This document shows positions 1 to 5,870 of a stretch of 5,870 bases of DNA, piece by piece. Positions within the stretch are counted from its first letter, which is position 1; every line of letters begins with the position of its first letter. Source of the DNA: Bacteroidota bacterium (GTDB lineage: Bacteria > Bacteroidota > Bacteroidia > Bacteroidales > UBA1402). Under the pieces are notes generated by a model. The model ran no database searches and was not told where the DNA came from. It was given only the letters and a program-made list of their open reading frames with translations. A program made the translations under genes and the position numbers. The DNA is taken from the NCBI GenBank assembly GCA_030706285.1, contig JAUZOU010000198.1, positions 1-5,870 on the forward strand. The letters run 5' to 3'.

Positions 1-2205
1 AAACGGATCATGAAGGGTGAATTCGAGAAAGAGGCTAAAGATCAGGTTGGCACCCAACAATCCAAATCTGAAAACGGGAAGGATGTTTTGTTGATGACAA
101 ATCAGGAATTGTATGAATATTCCGAAAAAGCCAAGTTTGAAGCGACAGAAAAAGCTAAAAAAATGTTCGGCTTTACCTTCTTTAATTCGGATAAACTATC
201 TTTTGAACCTTCGGTGAATATTCCGATAACCAAAGATTATGTGCTTGGCGTCAATGATGAACTGACCATTAACATCACTGGTGCCAGTCAACAGGTGTAC
301 GACCTGACTATTGACAGAAGTGGCGTGATTAATATTCCGGAAGCCGGATCGATTTATTTGCAGGGAGTCACTTTTGAAGAAGCCAAGCGGTTGATCAAAC
401 ACCGGCTGATTTCAATTTATTCCGGTATGGCAGGAGTTTATCCGAATACCTGGGCTGATGTTAGCATTACCAATGTCCGTGCCATTAAAGTCAATGTCAT
501 CGGAGAAGTCATGGTGCCCGGTACTTATTCGTTGCCGGCAACAGCTTCCGCTTTCAATGCCCTGTATCTTTCCGGAGGCCCGAATGAAAACGGATCTTTC
601 AGGAACATCAGGGTGATACGGGACAACAAGGTCATAAAAATCGTTGATGTGTATGATTATCTGATCAATGCCGACGGAAACAGCAACATCCCCTTAAGAG
701 ACCAAGATATTATTTTGGTACCGGCTTATGAAAACAGGGTTGAGATGGCGGGCTCTTTCAAGCGTACAGGTTATTTTGAAGTCAAGAAAAGTGAGACCAT
801 GGATAACCTGCTGAAATATGCGGGCGGATTTACTGGCGAGGCCTATAAAGGCGCGTTGTCTGTTACAAGGATCACAAAAACCCAACGGATGATGGTCGAC
901 GTATTCGATCGTGAATATGATTCATTCAAGCCTGTCAACGGCGACTCGATTTTTGCAGGTGTAGTGCAGGATAAGTTTGAAAATCGGATAATCATCACCG
1001 GGGCTGTAAACCGCCCTGGAACGTATGCTCTTGACAAAGGAATGAAGTTGTCAGATTTGATTCAAAAAGCACAGGGCGTAACAGAAGATGTTTTCAATAA
1101 CAGAGGTTTAATATTCCGGAAGGGGAAAGACTTGACTCCTTCAACAACCGCCTTTGACATTTCCGAAGTATTAAAACAGACCAATGACATCGATTTACAG
1201 CGAGAAGATTCAGTTGTGATTCAGGATATTTTTAGCATGAGGGAGAAACGAGTGGTCAAGATATTCGGTGAAGTACAGAAATCTGGTGAATTCCCCTATT
1301 TTGAAGGCATGACCATCAGTGACCTGATTTTCCAGGCTGGTGGGTTGAGAGAGGCCGCCAGTGAATCTTTTATTGAAATTTCCAGAAGGCACAGCCATGA
1401 GAAAGCGGCCAGTAGGAACAGCGACCTGGTCGATTTGTTCCAGTTTAATATTCACCGGGACCTGAAGCTGGCCAAAGAAAACGAGCGGTTTGAGTTGGCA
1501 CCGTTCGATTATGTGTATATCCGGAAGGCGCCATCCTATTTTGAACAAAAGACCGTCACGATAGAAGGAGAGGTGCAGTATCCGGGGCAATACAGTATCC
1601 GTTCTAAAAACGAACGTGTTTCCGATGTCCTGAAACGGGCTGGAGGTTTGACGCCTCATGCTTACATAAACGGAGCCACCTTGTACCGTAGCGTCGAAAA
1701 AGAATTACAGAAAGATACAGCCATGATGAAGAATCTGGCAGTCGATACGATTGTTGAAAAGGCGGCCAGACAGTTAGCCAGTGGCCGGGTAGAGTTGCAG
1801 CTGGACAAAATTCTGAAGGATACGATGAGCGTTTACAATTATCACCTGAAAGAAGGTGACCGGATTGTCATTCCTGAGGTATCAGAAGCTGTTAATGTGG
1901 TTGGGGCTATTTTGAATCCTGTCGGTCTTGCTTATGAAAAGGGTAAAAAAGCGAATTATTACATTGACCGCTCCGGTGGTTTCAGCGATAAGGCCAATAC
2001 ACATAAAGTATATGTCGTAAACAGCGACGGTACGACCAGGGTGACCCGATCGTTCATTTTTACCAAATATCCACCGGTACAGCCGGGTAGTAAAATCATT
2101 GTTCCTGAAAAAGCAGAAAAGGCTCAGGTGAGTGTCTCAACGTGGTTGGCCATTGCCAGTACCTTCTCTTCACTGGCCATTGCCATAGCGGCGATTATGC
2201 CTTAA
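1..2205 (+). CDS. Polysaccharide export outer-membrane protein with repeated SLBB domains (Wza/OPX-like), 5'-partial
   Basis: This is probably the outer-membrane export component that passes finished polysaccharide out of the periplasm. The frame is open to the window edge (Lys-Arg-Ile precede the Met at nt 10), and no signal peptide or lipobox is visible, so the true start is very likely upstream. Numbering from that Met, a Poly_export (PES) domain spans about 72-157. Six SLBB-like units follow, near 158-210, 244-290, 325-372, 413-460, 514-562 and 627-675. Most carry a G-x-V-x-x-P/S-G turn (GEVMVPGTY, GAVNRPGTY, GEVQKSGEF, GEVQYPGQY) followed by a 'GG' (or similar) after a hydrophobic helix. 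The last ~20 residues (about 712-730) are hydrophobic and may form a membrane helix. E. coli Wza is about 380 residues with fewer SLBB units, whereas long multi-SLBB forms are usual in Bacteroidetes. The Wzz-like partner starts 30 bases downstream. The family is sure; the exact polysaccharide is unknown. Confidence 0.93.
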   Translation, partial: KRIMKGEFEKEAKDQVGTQQSKSENGKDVLLMTNQELYEYSEKAKFEATEKAKKMFGFTFFNSDKLSFEPSVNIPITKDYVLGVNDELTINITGASQQVYDLTIDRSGVINIPEAGSIYLQGVTFEEAKRLIKHRLISIYSGMAGVYPNTWADVSITNVRAIKVNVIGEVMVPGTYSLPATASAFNALYLSGGPNENGSFRNIRVIRDNKVIKIVDVYDYLINADGNSNIPLRDQDIILVPAYENRVEMAGSFKRTGYFEVKKSETMDNLLKYAGGFTGEAYKGALSVTRITKTQRMMVDVFDREYDSFKPVNGDSIFAGVVQDKFENRIIITGAVNRPGTYALDKGMKLSDLIQKAQGVTEDVFNNRGLIFRKGKDLTPSTTAFDISEVLKQTNDIDLQREDSVVIQDIFSMREKRVVKIFGEVQKSGEFPYFEGMTISDLIFQAGGLREAASESFIEISRRHSHEKAASRNSDLVDLFQFNIHRDLKLAKENERFELAPFDYVYIRKAPSYFEQKTVTIEGEVQYPGQYSIRSKNERVSDVLKRAGGLTPHAYINGATLYRSVEKELQKDTAMMKNLAVDTIVEKAARQLASGRVELQLDKILKDTMSVYNYHLKEGDRIVIPEVSEAVNVVGAILNPVGLAYEKGKKANYYIDRSGGFSDKANTHKVYVVNSDGTTRVTRSFIFTKYPPVQPGSKIIVPEKAEKAQVSVSTWLAIASTFSSLAIAIAAIMP

Positions 2206-2235
2206 ATCATTGATCTATTGTTTATTAGTTAGCGT

Positions 2236-3360
2236 ATGAGCGTAATAAAAGAAATGCCGGTTAAGTCCTTGCATAAGAACGAACTGGATTATATGGTCTT
2301 GCTGAACAAGCTTTGGGCCAAACGTAAAACAATTTTCATTGCTGTTGCCGGTGGTATCGTTATCGGCTTATTGGTCGCTTTTTTAACCCCGAACAGTTAT
2401 CAAGTAACCACAACCATGCTTCCTCAAAGCGAATCTGAAGGCGGTATGGGCAAGATTTCGTCGTTGGCTTCACTGGCAGGGTTTGATCTGGATCTGAACA
2501 GCGGCGAATCGGATATCTCTCCCATCGTCTATCCCCAGGTTCTTCAATCGGCTCCGTTCATGCTCGAACTCATGAATATTCCGTTCACTTTCAAAGAGGT
2601 CGATCATCCGGTCAGTATTTATGATTATTATCTTAAAATAAAGAAACCATCTGTCATTGAATTGATTAGGCAATATACAATCGGTTTGCCTAACGTCATT
2701 AAAGCCTCGATGAAGGAAAAACAATCTTTGTCTGTGAAAAAACAGCAAGGGCCTATCGTTATGACCGAAGAACAGTATATGATTATGCAACTGCTGAACG
2801 GTTGTCTGGACTTGTCCATTAATAAAAAGGAAGGGTACCTGACATTGACCTGTACGATGCCTGAACCTATATTGGCAGCCCAAGTTGCTCAACAAGCTCA
2901 AGTCTTGTTACAAAAATATATTACTGAATTTAAGACCAAAAAAGCAGTCGATCAATTGATTTTTGTCGAACGAAGGTGCGCCGAGAAAAAAGTCGATTGC
3001 ATCAATGCACAGTCTAGGTTGGCCTCTTTCCAGGACAGAAACTGGCATATTAGTACAGCAGCCGCTCTTGCAGAACAAGAAAGACTTCAGAATGAATATG
3101 ACATAGCTAACTCCGTTTATTCAGAGCTGGCAAAATCGTTGGAACAGGCAAAAATCCAGGTAAAACGGAAAACGCCAGTCTTTGCGATCATTAAACCTGT
3201 CGTGGTCCCTCTTGAAAAGGAGGGGCCACAACGGCTCAAGATTCTTGCCATTTGGACCATCATCGGCTTTGTGGCCGGTTGCGGCTATATATTCGGCAAA
3301 GAGTATCTTGCTTATTTGAAAAACCGGCAGACCACAATTGGTAATGATCTGACTGATTGA
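2236..3360 (+). CDS. Wzz-type chain-length determinant / polysaccharide co-polymerase
   Basis: This inner-membrane co-polymerase is expected to set polymer length and to contact the outer-membrane exporter. The 374-residue protein has the expected plan. A cytoplasmic leader ends in a DYMVLLNKLWAKRKTI motif (about 18-33), followed by a first membrane helix (about 33-50) and Pro52. The periplasmic domain carries the family's 'LASLAG' and 'SPIVYPQVLQSAPF' type segments (about 77-105) and a long charged, probably coiled-coil stretch (about 215-312). A proline-rich KPVVVPLEKEGP motif (320-331) precedes the second membrane helix (about 335-355). There is no Walker A/B kinase domain, so it is the short kinase-free form. 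The start at 2236 places the leader at normal length; Met7 is the only near alternative. No good Shine-Dalgarno is seen, which is common in Bacteroidetes. It follows the export gene by 30 bases, probably in the same transcript. Confidence 0.93.
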   Translation: MSVIKEMPVKSLHKNELDYMVLLNKLWAKRKTIFIAVAGGIVIGLLVAFLTPNSYQVTTTMLPQSESEGGMGKISSLASLAGFDLDLNSGESDISPIVYPQVLQSAPFMLELMNIPFTFKEVDHPVSIYDYYLKIKKPSVIELIRQYTIGLPNVIKASMKEKQSLSVKKQQGPIVMTEEQYMIMQLLNGCLDLSINKKEGYLTLTCTMPEPILAAQVAQQAQVLLQKYITEFKTKKAVDQLIFVERRCAEKKVDCINAQSRLASFQDRNWHISTAAALAEQERLQNEYDIANSVYSELAKSLEQAKIQVKRKTPVFAIIKPVVVPLEKEGPQRLKILAIWTIIGFVAGCGYIFGKEYLAYLKNRQTTIGNDLTD

Positions 3361-3382
3361 GGTTTTTTTATTCCTGTCAGCA

Positions 3383-3525
3383 ATGGCCACTACCAGCAAG
3401 AATCTAACCATTAATGCCATCTCGGCAATTGTCCAGGTTTCATTTACGGCGATCTTGTACTTCTTTCTTTACAAGTACAGCTGGACCATTTGAGCGTCAT
3501 GCTGATGTGTGTCTTATTTCACTGA
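3383..3525 (+). pseudogene. wzx: Amino-terminal remnant of a Wzx-type polysaccharide flippase, frameshifted and truncated
   Basis: The frame from ATG 3383 encodes 36 residues, beginning MATTSKNLTINAISAIVQ, and stops at TGA 3491-3493. This opening, with a basic/polar leader followed by the hydrophobic stretch up to LYFFLYKY, closely resembles the start of Bacteroides-type O-antigen/capsule flippases (MATE-like, MOP superfamily, normally about 450-500 residues). After codon 33 the homology seems to continue in another frame: from nt 3481 one reads LDHLSVMLMCVLFH and a stop at 3523-3525, like the 'LDxLGVELMGVWSLI' continuation of these proteins. A single lost base near 3480 would explain this. 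Nothing of the remaining ~430 residues is present. A functional product is very unlikely. The stub starts 22 bases after the Wzz-like gene, the normal place for a flippase in such loci. The match is from memory of the family and was not checked by a search. Confidence 0.72.
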
Positions 3526-3530
3526 CAGTT

Positions 3531-3944
3531 ATGAATATCAGGCGTTTCCCAAATTCGGTTTCCGATTATTTTAACTGGTTGAAGATAAAAATCAGTTACC
3601 AGAGAGAATATAAAAAAGAATGGTTGAGTATCGGTTATATGACGCAAGTACAGCATGTTGGGCTTGGAAAGTATAATTGGACTGGCGACTGGATCTATCT
3701 GGAAAATAAGGAAGCCGGAAATTTTTCTTATTTTTCAGACGACTGTGCGATTTTGGAAGCAACTGTCGGGACCAATGCCGTAGTGATGTCTGATGTTGGG
3801 CCCTATTCCATTGTAGGGGGAGTTCCGGCCAGTCATCTCAGATACAGATTTGAACTTGAAGGGATTGATTTTCTCCGTAATATAAAATGGTGGGATAAAA
3901 GGACCGAATTGATTGATGCTCATGCCGACCTTTTTGAACAGTAA
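3531..3944 (+). CDS. Internally deleted CatB/xenobiotic-type hexapeptide acetyltransferase (probably inactive)
   Basis: This is a 137-residue ORF starting MNIRRFPNSV. The same frame is open further upstream to ATG 3414, but that part lies inside the flippase remnant and reads as nonsense, so 3531 is preferred. Residues ~35-80 resemble the first left-handed beta-helix turns (LGKYNW at 45-50, then NFSYFSDDCAI). Residues ~81-137 resemble the end of the same fold: TNAVVMSDVGPYSIVGGVPA with VGGVPA at 95-100, RYRF, and the IKWWD tail with Trp120-Trp121. Full-length relatives are about 200-220 residues. The missing part would fall near residue 80 and normally carries the G-x-H-P segment with the catalytic histidine as well as the active-site loop. 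No such His is present. The simplest reading is an in-frame internal deletion of roughly 70-80 codons. A natural short variant cannot be excluded. It neighbours another broken gene. Confidence 0.65.
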   Translation: MNIRRFPNSVSDYFNWLKIKISYQREYKKEWLSIGYMTQVQHVGLGKYNWTGDWIYLENKEAGNFSYFSDDCAILEATVGTNAVVMSDVGPYSIVGGVPASHLRYRFELEGIDFLRNIKWWDKRTELIDAHADLFEQ

Positions 3945-3973
3945 GGATTTCATGACATTAACTAATCAGAAAA

Positions 3974-4651
3974 ATGGGTAAACTGGAAGCTAAATGGAAA
4001 TTGCTGAGACAATTGAGCCTTTTCAGGACAATTAGGTTTAACTTGAACTATTTTCCTTTCAGACAAGCCATTTGCTTCCCTGTCTATATTTCCCGTAAGG
4101 TCTGCTTGCGCAAACTTTCAGGCTCACTTGCCTTGAATGGCCCTGTCTGCAAAGGCATGGTCAGGATTGGATTTGAAACAGCCGGTATTTTTGACTACCG
4201 GTTTTCCAGGACCATCTGGGAGGTGACAGGCACGGTAGTTTTTGAGGGTAATGCAGAATTGGGACAAGGCTCGCGCATTTGTGTCGGGCCGGACGGAAAA
4301 CTGATTTTCGGTGACCGGTTTTCCATCACCGCTGAATCTACTATTATCGCCTATTCAAGGGTTCAGTTTGGAAAGGATTGTTTGTTAGCCTGGGATGTCA
4401 TGGTAATGGATACGGATTTTCATGAGATCAGAAATGCGAAGAACGAACTGACAAATGCCCCCAAACCTGTTTTGATAGGAGCTCATGTTTGGATAGGTTG
4501 CCGGACATTGATTTTGAAAGGTGCCACTATCCCTGACAATTGTGTTATCGGAGCCAATACCTCTGTCAACAATACGCTTGAAAAGGCCGCTTCGGTTTAC
4601 GCAGGGAACCCTGCGCAAGTTATCAAAGAAGGTATAACCTGGAAAAAATAG
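3974..4651 (+). CDS. Hexapeptide-repeat acyltransferase (maltose/colanic acid O-acetyltransferase-like)
   Basis: This is probably a cytoplasmic acyltransferase that uses an acyl-CoA (acetyl-CoA is typical) to O-acetylate a sugar or sugar-lipid intermediate of the polysaccharide. The protein is 225 residues, a usual length. A basic leader with aromatic residues (1-45) is followed by beta-helix turns at about 85-145 (GTVVFEGNAELGQGS, LIFGDRFSI). The active-site loop is DTDFHEI, with the likely catalytic His150. Regular hexapeptide turns run from about 168 (IGAHVWIGCRTLILKGATI), and the end carries the family's 'GNPAQVIKE' motif. The start at 3974 is the first Met after an in-frame stop at 3959-3961 and gives the leader typical of Bacteroides members. 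It lies 29 bases after the damaged acetyltransferase and 3 bases before the next gene. The acceptor cannot be told from the sequence. No damage is seen. Confidence 0.88.
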   Translation: MGKLEAKWKLLRQLSLFRTIRFNLNYFPFRQAICFPVYISRKVCLRKLSGSLALNGPVCKGMVRIGFETAGIFDYRFSRTIWEVTGTVVFEGNAELGQGSRICVGPDGKLIFGDRFSITAESTIIAYSRVQFGKDCLLAWDVMVMDTDFHEIRNAKNELTNAPKPVLIGAHVWIGCRTLILKGATIPDNCVIGANTSVNNTLEKAASVYAGNPAQVIKEGITWKK

Positions 4652-4654
4652 CCT

Positions 4655-5302
4655 ATGGCCAATCTGCGTTCAATAATGAAAAAAGAGCCGTATTACCGGA
4701 GAGTCCAGCGTTGGAAAACGATGTGGTACGGTCAGAAAACCAAATGGTGGTACAGTCGCTTTTTGAAGGGCTGTGGCAACAATAACGTGATTATGCCGCC
4801 TTTTTTCATTTCACCGGAACATGTGATCCTTGGAAACCAGGTGCTGATTTTCGATTATGCAAGAATCGAAGGCGTGACTCAGTATGAAGGTGCCATCTAT
4901 GATCCGTTGATTGTCTTTCATGACCGGGTTCAGGTGCAGCAAGGTTTGTACCTGACCTGTGCAACCCGGATTGAGATTGGCGAAGATACAGCGATTGCAG
5001 CCAATGTAACAATTACAGACATACATCATCCCTACGAAACAATCGATCTTCCTATTGAAAGACAGCCTATTGTCACAGAGGCAGTTTCAATAGGTGATGG
5101 CTGTAAAATATACAACAATGCCGTTATTTTGCCCGGCACTCATATTGGTAAACATTGTACTGTTGGCGCCAATAGCGTTGTGAAAGGCATTTTCCCCGAT
5201 TTTTCGGTCATTGTCGGTGCACCTGCCAGGATTGTCAAACGCTATTCGTTTGAAAAAGAGGCTTGGCTTAGAACAGATAATAAAGGTAATTTTATTGATT
5301 GA
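4655..5302 (+). CDS. Second intact hexapeptide-repeat acyltransferase (LbH-MAT/WcaF-like group)
   Basis: This is likely another soluble acyltransferase acting on a sugar residue of the polysaccharide or its precursor. It has 215 residues. A basic, tryptophan-rich leader (about 1-37) precedes beta-helix turns with the bulky PPFFISPEHVILGNQVLIFDYARIEG segment split over residues ~48-73. The catalytic loop follows at TDIHHPYETIDLP (His124/His125, Pro126). C-terminal hexapeptide turns start at IGDGCKIYNNAVIL (from 146), continue through HIGKHCTVGANSVV, and end in VGAPARIVKRY, the typical closing motif. It is clearly not a copy of the preceding acyltransferase: the catalytic loop, leader and tail differ. 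ATG 4655 lies 3 bases after the previous stop, and Met8 is a weaker alternative start. The stop overlaps the next start by one base, so translation is probably coupled. Substrate and acyl group are unknown. Confidence 0.88.
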   Translation: MANLRSIMKKEPYYRRVQRWKTMWYGQKTKWWYSRFLKGCGNNNVIMPPFFISPEHVILGNQVLIFDYARIEGVTQYEGAIYDPLIVFHDRVQVQQGLYLTCATRIEIGEDTAIAANVTITDIHHPYETIDLPIERQPIVTEAVSIGDGCKIYNNAVILPGTHIGKHCTVGANSVVKGIFPDFSVIVGAPARIVKRYSFEKEAWLRTDNKGNFID

Positions 5303-5304
5303 TG
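5300..5304 (+). other. TGATG stop-start overlap (translational coupling)
   Basis: The TGA of the second acyltransferase (5300-5302) shares its last base with the ATG of the epimerase (5302-5304). Such overlaps commonly mean that ribosomes ending one gene restart on the next, and they show that the two genes share a transcript. A weak AAAGG about 15 bases upstream is the only Shine-Dalgarno-like sequence. Confidence 0.8.
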
Positions 5305-5870
5305 AAACACATTCTAATAACCGGCGGGGCAGGTTTTATAGGCTCCCATGTTGCTCTTAAACTGATTGAAAAAGGTTATTGTGTCACAGTGCTGGACAAT
5401 CTGTCTCCCCAGATACATGGTAATGATCCGTCAGTCGATTCCCCACTGTATCTTTCGGTTGCCGATAAAGTCCGTTTCATCAAAGGATCGGTGACATCCC
5501 GTGAAGATTGGGAAAAAGCCTTGGAAGATCAGGAGGCGGTGATCCATCTGGCAGCAGAAACCGGAACCGGGCAATCTATGTATGAGATTCAGCGCTACAT
5601 CGATGTTAATGTCGGCGGAACCGGACTTCTGCTGGATATTCTGGCCAATAAGAAAAATTCGGTCAAAAAATTGATAGTGGCCTCATCCAGAGCAATTTAC
5701 GGTGAAGGGAAATACCGTTGTCCGGAACATGATATCGTGTATCCTGCCGCTAGGCTGGATGACGATATGGCAGCCGGTGATTTTTCCTGCAAATGTCCGG
5801 TTTGCCGCCGGGAAGTCGAATTGCTTCCGACGACCGAAGACAGTTTGCTGCATCCGACTTCTGTTTATGG
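5302..5870 (+). CDS. NAD-dependent nucleotide-sugar epimerase/dehydratase (extended SDR) with a Cys-rich insert, 3'-partial
   Basis: The 189 complete codons visible encode the first part of an extended short-chain dehydrogenase that would remodel an activated sugar (NDP-sugar) in the cytoplasm. The Rossmann motif GGAGFIG is at 8-14, an acidic residue (Asp32) sits after the second strand, HLAAETG is the central strand motif, and VASSRAIYGEG holds the catalytic serine (128-129). A cysteine-containing segment follows, with Cys140 in YRCPEH and the cluster C-K-C-P-V-C at 163-168, then a LLPTTED stretch. Tyr189 in SVYG, at the very end of the window, should be the catalytic Tyr of YxxxK; the Lys lies outside. 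An insert of this type is known in epimerases annotated as dTDP-L-rhamnose 4-epimerase-like, so that activity is one candidate, with UDP-hexose 4-epimerase the generic alternative. About 40% of the protein is probably missing, so specificity is open. It supplies the sugar side of the operon. Confidence 0.9.
   Translation, partial: MKHILITGGAGFIGSHVALKLIEKGYCVTVLDNLSPQIHGNDPSVDSPLYLSVADKVRFIKGSVTSREDWEKALEDQEAVIHLAAETGTGQSMYEIQRYIDVNVGGTGLLLDILANKKNSVKKLIVASSRAIYGEGKYRCPEHDIVYPAARLDDDMAAGDFSCKCPVCRREVELLPTTEDSLLHPTSVY

Noticed and set aside
1210..1659. Minus-strand ORF of 149 codons
   Set aside because: It is antisense to the SLBB region of the export gene, has no recognisable domain, and appears to be a shadow of the coding strand. 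The same applies to the other minus-strand ORFs.
2206..2235. Possible promoter between the export gene and the Wzz-like gene
   Set aside because: The gap is only 30 bases and lacks a recognisable Bacteroidetes TTTG / TAnnTTTG pair. Read-through from upstream is the simpler reading.
3340..3372. Possible terminator: T-run (GGTTTTTTTA) just after the Wzz-like stop
   Set aside because: No stable GC-rich hairpin precedes the T-run. The only nearby inverted bases are short and imperfect.
3414..3530. In-frame upstream extension of the short acetyltransferase to ATG 3414
   Set aside because: These 39 codons overlap the flippase stub in another frame and give a low-complexity, Arg/Ser/Thr-rich peptide unlike any acetyltransferase leader. 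The Met at 3531 gives a sensible family start.
3508..3575. A second open frame over the junction (…YEYQAFPKFGFRLF, then TAA) that might be the tail of a deleted upstream gene
   Set aside because: It is only about 22 codons, I do not recognise a family, and it would overlap the acetyltransferase start by ~40 bases. It is most easily explained by chance.
3952..3981. A 9-codon ORF (MTLTNQKNG) with a good TAAGGA upstream, overlapping the start of the 3974 acyltransferase
   Set aside because: It could be a coupling leader, but the TAAGGA includes the previous gene's stop, such motifs matter little in Bacteroidetes, and nothing else supports translation.

Overview
The window is a piece of a surface-polysaccharide (capsule or exopolysaccharide) locus. 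All genes lie on the plus strand, packed like one operon. The protein types point to Bacteroidetes, probably order Bacteroidales. The evidence is a polysaccharide export protein with many SLBB domains and a hydrophobic tail, a short Wzz-type protein with no kinase domain, a flippase amino terminus of the Bacteroides type, and starts without strong Shine-Dalgarno sequences. The assignment rests on remembered family resemblance, not on a search. No RNA gene, CRISPR array, insertion sequence or convincing terminator was seen.

Layout. Positions 1-2205 hold the export gene (Wza/OPX-like), which is open at the left edge and therefore 5'-partial. Positions 2236-3360 hold the chain-length determinant (Wzz-like). 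Positions 3383-3525 hold what looks like the dead amino-terminal stub of a Wzx-type flippase gene, frameshifted and then cut off. Positions 3531-3944 hold a short ORF that reads as a CatB/xenobiotic-type hexapeptide acetyltransferase with its middle missing. Two intact-looking hexapeptide acyltransferases of different subfamilies follow (3974-4651 and 4655-5302). The window ends inside an extended-SDR nucleotide-sugar epimerase/dehydratase (5302-5870, 3'-partial), which overlaps the preceding gene by one base.

How the genes work together. The Wza-like and Wzz-like proteins would form the outer-membrane and inner-membrane parts of a polysaccharide assembly and export system. The acyltransferases would decorate sugars or sugar-lipid intermediates, and the epimerase would supply an activated sugar. 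The flippase stub sits exactly where the conserved export module meets the variable sugar-specific module. With the damaged acetyltransferase next to it, it looks like the scar of a deletion or cassette exchange. A working flippase would have to be encoded elsewhere. No entirely new system was found. The degraded junction is the most notable part of an otherwise recognisable locus.
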